Of a DNA stretch of 64,000 nucleotides, positions 55,185 to 64,000 are shown piece after piece. This DNA is from Raphanus sativus (Eukaryota; Streptophyta; Magnoliopsida; Brassicales; Brassicaceae), in assembly GCF_000801105.2 (NCBI RefSeq), contig NC_079516.1, forward strand, positions 28,743,643-28,807,642, written 5' to 3'. The notes beneath the pieces are model-generated. The model saw only the letters and a list, made by a program, of their open reading frames with translations. It did not search any database and was not told the origin of the DNA. Within the stretch, counting starts at the first letter, position 1. The number at the start of each line of letters is the position of its first letter. The translations under genes and the position numbers were made by a program.

Positions 55185-58072
55185 CTAGTGGTAGTATTTC
55201 TTGAGATGCATCGCATTCCAAGTTCTCGGGATTTTTACGTCTTGCATGTTCGCGATTTGATACGAACCTGGTCGGACGACTTTTATGATTTTGTATGGTC
55301 CTTCCCAGTTTGCTCCCAGTTTTCCTGCGTTTCGTTCGGCAGTGTTTTGGAAGACTTTTCGCAAGACCAGATCACCCTCTTTGAATCTTCGATGACGCAC
55401 GTTCGCGTTGTAGTATTTTGCGGCGGCCTGCTGGTAATTTTGAATTCGAATGAGTTTTTGGTCGCGACGTTCATTGACGAGGTCAAGATTATCCAGCAGC
55501 ATGGCATTATTCAGATCTTCCCGTTCGGGAAGAAATCTCCCCCGTACGCCGGGGAATTCTACTTCCGCTGGATTCATGCATTCTGCTCCGTAAACGAGAG
55601 CGAATGGAGTTTCCCCCGTTGCTCGTCTTGGAGTGGTTCGATGAGACCAAAGGACCCCTTCGAGTTCTTCTGCCCATCGTCCCTTTTTGGCTTCCAAGCG
55701 TTTTTTCAATCCGTCTAGGACGGTTTTGTTTATGGTTTCAGCCTGTCCGTTGCACTGCGGGTATCTGGGAGTAGACTTGTTAAGTCGTATTTTCCATTTT
55801 TCGCAGAATGCCTCGAATCGAGTGGAAATAAACTGGGACCCGTTGTCCGTTACGATTTCGTATGGGACACCGTGTCTGGTTATGATGTTTTTCCAAACGA
55901 AGTTCTCGACTTGCACGTCTTTGATACTTGCGTAGGATTCTGCTTCCACCCATTTTGAAAAGAAATCTGTGAGGACCAGCAGGAAACGTTTTTGTTTTGA
56001 TTTGTGCATTGGTCCGACGATGTCCATCGACCATCGCATGAAAGGGTACGGGGACGAGATAGAAGAGAGGATTTCGGCGGGCTGATGAATTGTCGGGGCG
56101 TGCCGCTGACACTTCTCGCATTTCCGAGCGAACTTCTCGCAATCCTTTACCATAGTTGGCCAGTAGAATCCGTGGCGTTTTATTTTTGTTGCGAGAGACC
56201 TTCCGCCGGAGTGGTTCCCGCACGATCCGGAATGAACCTCTTCCATGATTTTTCTCGCCTTTTCTCCTTCCGCGCAAGTCATGAGAGGTCCGGAGAATCG
56301 CCATTTGTAGATTTCGCCTTCCACGGTTACGTATCGTGCTGCCTGGATTTTTATTTTCCGGGCTGCCCATTTCTCCGTGGGTAGGGTACCATCTACGATG
56401 TAGGCTTTGATAGGTTCTAACCAGGGAGTGTCGCAGCCATAGTCTGTTTGGTCTGCGTCGTCTTCCGGTTGATCTTCGTTTTCTTCCGCGGCTTCGATCT
56501 GTGTTCTGATCAGGTTGGCGATTACCGGCGGCCCGATGCTTGGATGCTCTATGAATTCGACGGGAATTATTCTCTTAAGCCCTGGATCCGAGCTTGAGGC
56601 GAGAGCGGCTAAAGCGTCAGCTTGGACGTTTTCCGAACGGGGAATCCTGGTTAGCGCAAATTGCTGAAAATCGTGGGCCAAGTCTTGGACGACCTTCAGA
56701 TATGCGTTCATCCTTTCATCCCTTGCTTCGTATTCTCCGCTGAACTGGTTTGCGACTAACTGAGAGTCGCAGTAAGCGTGAATGTTTCGAATCTTCAGCC
56801 CCTGGGCCAATCGTAGGCCCGCAATTAGCGCCTCATATTCCGCTTCGTTGTTCGATGCACGAAAATCCAAGCGGAATGATTGCTCAAGGATTTCTCCTGT
56901 CGGCGAAGTGAGCCGGATCCCGATTCCAGATCCTTGCTTGGTCGAAGATCCATCGACATGGAGATCCCACGTTGACCCAGGATCCTCGTTAGTTAAATCC
57001 GTCGTGGTTAATTCTACCAAGAAGTCCGCGAGTACCTGCGATTTCGTGCAGGTCTTTGGACGATATTCGATATCGTACTCGCTTAGTTCAATTGCCCACT
57101 TCGCGAGTCTACCAGACTGGCTTGGACTGTGTAGAATCGTCCGTAACGGGAAAGTGGTAAGCACCACGATGGTATGAGATTGGAAATACGGTCTAAGTTT
57201 TCTTGCCGAAGTTATGACAGCGAGTGCCAATTTTTCCATCAGCGGATACCGAGTCTCGGCATCTAGTAATGTTTTACTAATGTAGAAGACTGGTTTCTGT
57301 TCTCCGAATTCTTCTTGAATCAGGACGCCACTGACTGCTGATGCGGATACTGCGATGTAGAGGAACAAGGGCTCTCCGACTACGGGTTTTGCGAGGATAG
57401 GAGGGGTGGCCAGATACTGCTTCAGCTGTTGGAAAGCTTTCTCGCAATCCTCTGACCACTCGAACTTTTTGTTCCCCTTTAAGGTTTCGTAGAAAGGGAG
57501 ACACTTATCCGTGGAGCGCGAGATGAATCGGTTTAAGGCCGCGACTCGTCCGGTCAGCCTCTGGACTTCCCGCTTGGTTCTCGGGGAGGCCATTTCTATC
57601 AGTGCGTTGATTTGTTTCGGATTGGCCTCTATTCCGCGGAATGTTACGAGGTAACCGAGAAATTCTCCCGACGCCACGGCGAATCTGCATTTTGCTGGAT
57701 TGAGTTTCATGTTGTGCTGGTTCAATCTCTCAAAGCATTCCTCTAGGTGGACTACGTGATCGCGCTCGTCAAGAGATTTTACCAACATATCGTCGATATA
57801 CACCTCCATGGTTTTTCCGAGTTGCTCGGCAAACATCCGATTGACGAGTCGCTGATACGTGGCACCGGCGTTCTTAAGACCGAAAGGCATTACTTTGTAG
57901 CAATAGGTTCCTCGGTCGGTAATGAATGCTGTCTTCTCGCGGTCTTCGGGATTCATCATGATTTGATTGTAACCGGAGAACGCGTCCATGAACGATAGGA
58001 GTTTGTTTCCTGCGGTTGCTTCGACCAGACGGTCGATGTGTGGAAGCGGAAAACAATCCTTCGGGCACGCTT
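55185..58072 (-). CDS. pol of element F: RT, RNase H, second RNase H, integrase (5' partial)
   Basis: One frame open from the gap at 58072 to the stop at 55185. Counting from the Met of MDAFSGYNQI (57989): RT catalytic Asp at 2, YIDD at 64-67; RNase H about 205-325; second RNase H about 340-465 with D346, E384, D408 and D458, the Tat-lineage domain; acidic linker; integrase zinc finger H586, H593, C624, C627; core D656, D715, E751 (DD35E spacing); C-terminus with GDLVLRKVF and GANWEGPY. All catalytic residues seen are intact. Makes and integrates cDNA of the element. Gag, protease and the RT start lie in the gap. Confidence 0.95.
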
Positions 58073-58172
58073 NNNNNNNNNNNNNNNNNNNNNNNNNNNN
58101 NNNNNNNNNNNNNNNNNNNNNNNNNNNNNNNNNNNNNNNNNNNNNNNNNNNNNNNNNNNNNNNNNNNNNNNN
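58073..58172. other. assembly gap (100 N)
   Basis: Exactly 100 N inside the RT of element F. The sequence after it is not F but a copy of the spacer at 51085. Confidence 0.98.
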
Positions 58173-58700
58173 TTTAGCTCGTAGCGTCTTTAATGCAGAG
58201 TTTGGGTAGCACTAGTACGTTGGTCCCCCACGTAACTTTTGGTCTTATAGCCTTTACACAGGGCCCGAAGTGCAGACAATGTAATAGGGTTGATCAGACC
58301 TGTTCCTTATATGTCGTACATCCATGTGAGTATCTCACTAGTATATAGGGTTTGCTAAGATCTAAGGTCTCTTAGGGCCTGAACCCTAGCTAGTATGCCC
58401 CTTTAAGTACATTGGAGTTCCTATAACCCCTTAGCCGTAACTAATAATGTATTTTATAAGCTTAGTCTGGAGACATTATCGCATACATAGGGAGTAGGAA
58501 ACCAGTGTACTTAAATATATCATAATAATAGTAGTAGTATATAAAGCTTGATCTGGGGACCTTACTTTAGAAATGAAGATTTTGAGGTGCAAGGCGTTTC
58601 CAGCAGTTGGGTTGGACCTTACTGTCGCTGTCTTCCAGATTATATGGCTCCTGCCCCTGCACCTCTATTACCTTATAGGGACACTCCATCCAGGAGCGAG
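58173..58700. other. B-type spacer, second copy without the F insertion
   Basis: 58173-58545 matches 51085-51452 with several percent substitutions. Where F is inserted in the first copy (after GTAGTAGTATAT), this copy reads on into AAAGCTTGATCTGGGG. Confidence 0.75.
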
Positions 58701-61635
58701 TTTACCGGCTGATTTGTCCCTTGTGTGGTCACAGACTCGCCTTAGGACCCAGCCCCCTTCTGGAAGTTCTGGATCTGACCTTCTTGTTATAGCTCTTGCT
58801 ACTTTCAACTGGTAGGACGCGTTCTCTAAGGCGGGCCGCCTCTCTCTTTTCATCGAGTAGGTCTAGACTCAGGGACATTAGCTCGTTGTTCTCTTCCTGG
58901 GAGAGGAATTCAGAGACCGTGGTCCTTACGTGCACCTCCGTGGGTATTACCGCTTCAGCACACATAGACAAGCGAGAAGGGAGTCTCCTGGGTGGCCGTC
59001 TTCGGAGTGGTCCGATAGGCCCAGAGTACTCCGTGTAGCTCTTCTGCCCATCGCCCATAGGCGTCTTCTAGGCGCTTCTTGAGCATATTCACCACTGTCT
59101 TGTTAGTGGATTCGGCTAGACCGTTTGATTGGAGATGTCGTGGTGCTGAATAGGAAAGCTTGATGTTCCAATCCTTACAGACTTTCGGAAGTTGTAGCTT
59201 GTGAACTGGGGTCCATTGTCTGTGACGATTTCATGAGGGGTTCCTAATCGTGTGATCACGTTGGTCCATAGGAACTTCCTGATCTGGAGATCCGTTATCT
59301 TGGCTAGTGCTTCAGCTTCCACCCACTTTGTGAACTAATCAGACACGACTAGGAGGAAGATCTTTTGCCCCGGTGCTATGGGAAATTTCCCCACGATGTC
59401 CATGCCCCACTTTCGGAAGGGCCAAGGAGAGCTTAGAGATTTGAGGATCTCTGGTGGAAGATTGGAGGCTGGCGCGTGCTTCTGGCATTGGCTACAGAGT
59501 TTACCTTGTTTGAGGGAGTCCCTCGCCATGGTTGGCCAGTAGTACCCGGCCTTTCTGGCTCTGAGTACCAAGCTTCGACCACTGGAATGAGAACCACACT
59601 CTCCCTCGTGGAGTTCTTCTAGTATCCTGACGGCTTCTCTAGGGGTAAGACATCGTAGATAAGGTCCTGAAAAGGATCTTCGGTATAGTTTCCCTTCGGA
59701 AAAGCAGTACCTGGCGGCTTGCCTCCTTATATTCCGACTTTCGTCTCGATCTGCAGGCAAGGTGTCGTACCTCAGGTAATTAATGATGGGAGTTATCCAG
59801 GTCTCCCCTTCGTCTAATACGGATACTTCCTCAGGCTCCGCCTCCTCCGACGCGGGCCATTGAAGTACTAGTAGTGGGATGCTCATATGACTCATGGTTT
59901 CTAGGGCGCACCCTAGATTAGCTAGAGTGTCGGCTTGGGAATTGTGCTCCCTAGGGATCTGGGTGAGCTTACAGTTTCGGAACCTGTCTAGCAGTCATTT
60001 GGCTACTGATAGGTATCTGATCATACTCGGATCTTTCGCCTGGTAGTCTCCTTGGACCTGGCTTATGATCAATTGTGAGTCGCTGAAGACCTGGATGTCT
60101 TCTACTCCCATCTGTTTGGCGAGTGTCAGCCCTGCTATTAGAGCTTCGTATTCAGCCTCGTTGTTACGTTGCTTTGAAGTTGCATCGTACGACCCTTGAG
60201 GCTGATTCCCCCGTAGGGGAAGTTAGGACTAGTCTCACGCCTGCGCCCCTTACGTTACTAGACCCATCAATGTACAGGATCCATTCGCCTTTCTCCCCTT
60301 CGCTGTCACGAAGTTTTACCTCTTGTTCCAGGGCTGGAAGCATGGCAGGAGAGAATTCGACTACGAAATCTGCCAGGACTTGTGAATTGATGGCCATTGC
60401 AGGTCGGAAGATAACATCGTACTCTCCCAGCTCTATGGCCCATTTTGCTAGTCGTCCAGACACTTCCGGCTTGTGAAGGACTGCTTTGATGGAAAAAGAA
60501 TTGACCACCACGATTTGATGAGCCTGGAAGTAAGGGCGTAGCTTTCGAGCCGCATTAACTAAGGCGAGGGATAGCTTTTCAAGGTGACTATAGCGGTCTC
60601 CGCGTCTAGCAGCGATTTGCTAACGTAGTAGATAGGATGCTGTTTCCTTCCTTCCTCCCTTACCAGGACCGCACTGACTGCATGCTCTGATACTGCCAGA
60701 TAGAGCAGTAGGACTTCCCCTTCCAAGGGCTTTGAGAGGAGAGGTGGAATAGTGAGATAGGCCTTGAGATCGGATAGGGCTTGCTCTCATTTACGGTCCA
60801 TCGGAAGTCCTTGGGGTCCTTCAAGGTTTCGAAGAAGGCATGTGACTTGTCGGACAGTTTTGAGATGAACCTACTCAGGGCGGCCATCCTTCCCGTCAGT
60901 CTTTGAACCTCCTTGACGTTACGAGGGGAAGGTATCACTTGGATTGCTCTTACTTGCTCAGGGTTTGCTTCAATGCCCCTGTAGGTGACTATATACACCA
61001 GGAACTTCCCAGAGCTTACTCCGAATGAGCACTTTGAAGGGTTCAGCTTCATGTTGTACCTCCTGAGAGTGGTGAATGCTTGTTGAAGGTGTGAGATATG
61101 GTCCTCAGCATCTAGGGACTTCACCAGCATATCATCAATATAGACCTCCATGGTCTGCTCTATCTGATCGGCGAACATCATGTTCACGAGTCTTTGATAG
61201 GTCGAACCTCCATTCTTCAATCCGAAAGGCATGACCTTGTAACAGTAGATGCCCCTTGAGGTCATAAACGAGGTCTTCTCTTGATCGTCAGGATGCATTA
61301 GGATCTGGTTATATCCGGAGAATGCATCCATGAAACTCATCAGTTGATGACCAGTAGTTGCATCGACTAGCTTGTCGATGTGAGGCAAGGGGAAGGGGTC
61401 TTTAGGACAATATTTGTTGAGGTCCGTGAAGTCGATACAGACTCTCCGCTTCCCATTCTTCTTCCTAACGACCACCACGTTAGCTAGCCACTCCGGATAT
61501 TGCACCTCTCGTATGAATCTGGTATCCAGTAGGTTCTTGACCTCTTCTTTGATTATTTCATCCCTTTCAGATGCGAACTTCCTCCTCTTCTCTCTGACAG
61601 AGGGATGCATTGAATCCACTTGGAGTTGATGCATG
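58701..61635 (-). pseudogene. pol of element H (B-like): RT, RNase H, second RNase H, integrase
   Basis: From the right: RT (HQLQVDSMHPSVREKRRKF, KKNGKRRVCIDFTDLNKYCP, SFMDAFSGYNQILM, MEVYIDDMLVKS, 61635-60790), RNase H (LAKWAIELGEYDVIF near 60430), second RNase H (ILYIDGSSNVRGAGV near 60270), an acidic linker, integrase zinc finger (LHEGECGSHSSGRS ... CSQCQKHAP) and core ([20 protein letters not shown] near 59220), then a frame-shifted C-terminus (about 58720-59050). At least five frameshifts or stops. Sequence differs clearly from F (KFASERDEII, NKYCPKDPF), so it is another family. Confidence 0.85.
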
Positions 61636-62154
61636 ATGACGTCCGGCGCCCAGGACGTGAGTCTGGGCGCCCGGCGCACAGAAACGGGACGTCCGTCTGG
61701 AGCCGGACGTCCAAGACGTGAGTCTAGGCGTCCGGCGCGCAGAAACGGGACGTCCGTCTGGACGCCCGGCGCCCAGGACGTGAGTCTGGGCGCCAGGCGC
61801 GTAGAAATGGGACGTCGGTTTTGTTTCTTTCGTAAAATCTCAACGGAAACTCCGATTGAGGCGAAACGAAAGCCATTTTGATCTAGACTCAAAGGAGAAC
61901 AAAGTGAGCTTGTCCTTGGGCGAACTGGGAAGACTGAGTTCATACCATGGCGAGTCGATCTGGTAAGACCAAGCTCGGACCTCCGTTTTGTCGTTTGTTT
62001 CTCGAGAGTGGTTCGTTGAATAGATTGGATATTCTAATTTGAGAACGACGTCGTATGAACTTCTTTTTAAATTATACGAGTCTTTTTATTCCGAGAAATA
62101 CTTTCCGGGGACTTCCGGGCATTGATTCCGTCGGGACCGATTTTAACCCCAACA
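61636..62154 (-). repeat. LTR fragment of the A superfamily (J)
   Basis: Begins inside a minisatellite like that of A (GTCCGGCGCCCAGGACGTGA) and ends with the LTR terminus TTTTAACCCCAACA at 62154. The part after the array does not match A, D, E or F closely. The fusion to RT at 61636 shares the word GACGTC. Confidence 0.7.
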
Positions 62155-62471
62155 GGACCGACCCTTGAAGCAAAATAGAAGTTTTCTGCCTAAGGGGAAA
62201 CTTCCTTTTTCTGATTATGGAAGAGTTCCTTTACGTCCAGCCGACATCTACATCTATAAAAGGGGATCCCAAACCCTAGAATAAGGGATCAACTTTTCTA
62301 GAGTAAGAGTTTAGGGTTAGGCGGCTAGAACTAAGGTTCATACACCACCAAAACGTTGTATTCCCGATCAATAACTCAATAAACATCTCTTCTAGTCGAA
62401 TTCTCTTGCTTTCATACAGATCTTCTAGTATTCCGTAGTACTAAAACGATCCTACACAAAATACCATAACA
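62155..62471 (+). repeat. B-type LTR fragment, opposite orientation
   Basis: Matches the reverse complement of 22825-23140: GGACCGACCCTTGAAGC ... TCCTACACAAAATACCATAACA, TATAAAAG at 62255-62262. Its first part is missing. After it no primer-binding site follows, so it is the end of a 3' LTR or of a solo LTR. Confidence 0.75.
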
Positions 62472-63325
62472 AGCATCTAGGATGGTGAGTGGGTTTGTGT
62501 ATTCTAAAGGTTGATATCTTGGGTTTGGGAAGTGAGAAAGATGAACAAAAGAGTGTCAAAAGAAAAGGAAAATCCTAGGGACCAAAGAAAAGAAAATAAA
62601 GCTCTAGATTGTGTCGGAACTTTCTTCCAAAAAAAAAACAAAAAAAAGAAAAAAAAAGAGAAAATAATCAATAAGATTATGGGAAAAGGAAAAGAGAAAG
62701 AGTTAGAGCTAAGTGTTGTAAAAAGTGAATAAAAGTCCCTAGTTGGTTGAGTCAAAAGAAAAAGAGAGATGTTCATTGGGTGAGTGATGTGAGTGGGTGT
62801 TATTTTGGTTATATGGGATGAGGATGAAAACGGTAGAACTTTTGATCACTTAGGAAAAGGGTAGAATGATGAGAATGGATCTATGTATGTATGAATTGCT
62901 TCTAGTCTTAGATAAAATTTGCATAATGATCAAGCTCATTGTACTTGAGTGATAGCCACCTTCAAATGATGCATTTGAACCCTCCTCTTCATTCACATTA
63001 GACCATTTGCCTACCTAGCCAAATGATTGAGATCATATGCCCATTTGTGAGAATTCATCTTGTGTGTGGGTGTGTGTGAATTAATGTGAGAGTTGGTTTA
63101 AAGAACTTGTTGGTTGATAAGCATTGCAACTTGTGTAAAGGCATAAGAGTATTGATAGGCTTAGAGAGTTTGCTCATGATATTTGCTATGTTTCTTTAGG
63201 ATGTCAAGTTGAGTGCTATAAGTGTATTTACATGTTTTTAAGCTTCATTCTAGTTCTTATATTGTTCCTTTACATGCATTTAAAGTACATTTAGGTTGCA
63301 TTGCATTACATTTGTCTCTATCTGA
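62472..63325. other. non-coding region, probably retrotransposon-internal
   Basis: AT-rich, with an A-rich run at 62630-62665. It has the style of the long untranslated region of Athila-type elements, but no domain is recognised and no coding is supported. Confidence 0.35.
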
Positions 63326-63539
63326 TACTGGAGATGCTTGTTGGTGACTTTGGAGACATTTGAGGGGTTTTGAGTCAAAATAGTGAAAGATGAACATGGA
63401 TGAAGACCTTAAAGATCCCTTTTGAAACTCAAATTTTGGAAAGACAAATTAAATTGATTTAGCTTTCCAATGGAAGTTGTTTTAGTCATTTGGATCTGTA
63501 TTGAAAGATTTATGATCAATCTACTAGAGGCATATCAAC

Positions 63540-63710
63540 CCTGTAGCGACCAGAGCCATAGCGACCATAGCATGTCACTAGGGATGTTCCCGAGCGTACA
63601 TAGCTGCCACTGTAGCGACCATAGCATGTCGCTACGGTCCTCCAAGATGTCCCACATGACTAAGTGCTGTAGCGACCTACTTGTAGCGGGATGACCATGT
63701 CGCTACAGGC
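63540..63710. repeat. TAGCGACC / GGTCGCTA inverted-repeat cluster
   Basis: Several GTAGCGACC and GTCGCTAC words in both orientations around short spacers (CATAGCATGTCGCTAC). Related to, but not the same as, the palindrome at 12760 and in the E LTRs. Confidence 0.65.
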
Positions 63711-63775
63711 GAAAAGACTGTTTTTATTGGGATGACCCAGGTTTGTTGGATTGACCCAGCTCGTTTTTAGACTTC

Positions 63776-63783
63776 TATAAATA
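63776..63783 (+). promoter_or_regulatory. candidate TATA box
   Basis: TATAAATA in a context typical of plant LTR promoters. No gene follows in the window. Confidence 0.45.
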
Positions 63784-64000
63784 CCCTTTAGGCATAATAT
63801 TGGGGGTTATCTTGTTTTCTCTCTAAACACATTGCTATTTTGGTGAAAGATTCAATCTTTAGCTTCTTTCCATCTATATCTCTTGTGTTTATTGATCAAT
63901 CTTGACCACTAAGCATGATTAACCTTCAATCATCCATGGGTTTTGGGTTATTCATGTCTATTAGTGAGTAGTTACCTTTTGGATTCATGGGCTAGGGTGA

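Larger units (their letters stand above)
51453..58072 (-). mobile_element. element F: Tat-lineage gypsy element with near-intact pol
   Basis: Minus-strand element: 3' LTR 51453-52812, polypurine tract, antisense gene (plus) 52992-54131, spacer, and pol (minus) 55185-58072 open into an assembly gap. Gag, protease, the first part of RT and the 5' LTR are not in the assembly. The left flank is TATAT (51448-51452). The right flank is unknown. Best candidate for a recently active family here. Confidence 0.9.
63326..64000 (+). repeat. possible LTR (Athila-like), continuing past the window
   Basis: Contains TATAAATA (63776-63783) followed by a typical LTR leader style (TTGATCAATCTTGACC and GGGTTATTCATG words) and a palindromic array upstream. 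Borders are not visible. Confidence 0.4.

Noticed and set aside
55098..55718. A 206-codon plus-strand frame opposite the integrase
   Set aside because: Shadow of the conserved minus-strand integrase coding region, with no leader or intron signals like those of the antisense genes.
62504..62776. Phe-rich 90-codon minus-strand frame
   Set aside because: Encoded by an A-rich tract; low complexity and no support.
1..64000. Search for tRNA, rRNA, bacterial operons or phage genes
   Set aside because: Nothing matched. Codon use, splice signals and elements are all of plant nuclear type.

Overview
The window is plant nuclear DNA from a Brassicaceae genome, most likely Brassica or a close relative. 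I infer this from its AT-rich intergenic sequence, plant-type LINEs, Helitrons and hAT-like elements, and Ty3/gypsy elements of the Tat lineage: their pol carries a second RNase H after the usual one, and they carry an accessory gene on the opposite strand. I see no intact host gene, tRNA, rRNA or CRISPR array. Nearly everything from 11 kb to 62 kb is transposon.

Layout. 1-11 kb: AT-rich DNA with tandem repeats, a Helitron end (3595), two hAT-like elements (4786-5483; 8473-9539), a LINE fragment joined to ankyrin-coding relics (5522-6810) and a Helitron 3' end (10610). 11.0-12.3 kb: 5'-truncated LINE. 12.3-16.1 kb: a chimeric LTR, a truncated gag-pro element (I, minus strand), and the copia gag it interrupts. 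16.1-22.8 kb: element A (minus), a deleted Tat element. 22.8-26.5 kb: the 3' part of element B (minus). 26.5-50.4 kb: element C (plus), inserted into B and itself carrying D (29806-41983, TSD AAAAG) and E (43233-48996, TSD AACCG), both minus. 51.5-58.1 kb: element F (minus), with the best preserved pol. 58.2-61.6 kb: B-like pol (H, minus), then LTR fragments and a further LTR-like region up to 64 kb.

The most interesting content is a family of accessory genes on the strand opposite gag-pol, in A, B, C, E and F, with a remnant in D. They start 180-570 bp inside the polypurine tract, often behind their own TATA box and a CT-rich leader. They contain introns with GT-AG borders and encode coiled-coil proteins of two classes. 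In C the gene can be followed in frame across the nested E insertion.

Two 100-bp N runs are assembly gaps. The first (34359-34458) is flanked by the same 3.1 kb on both sides and is almost certainly a false duplication. The second (58073-58172) joins F to a diverged copy of the sequence F had inserted into, so the order across it is doubtful.
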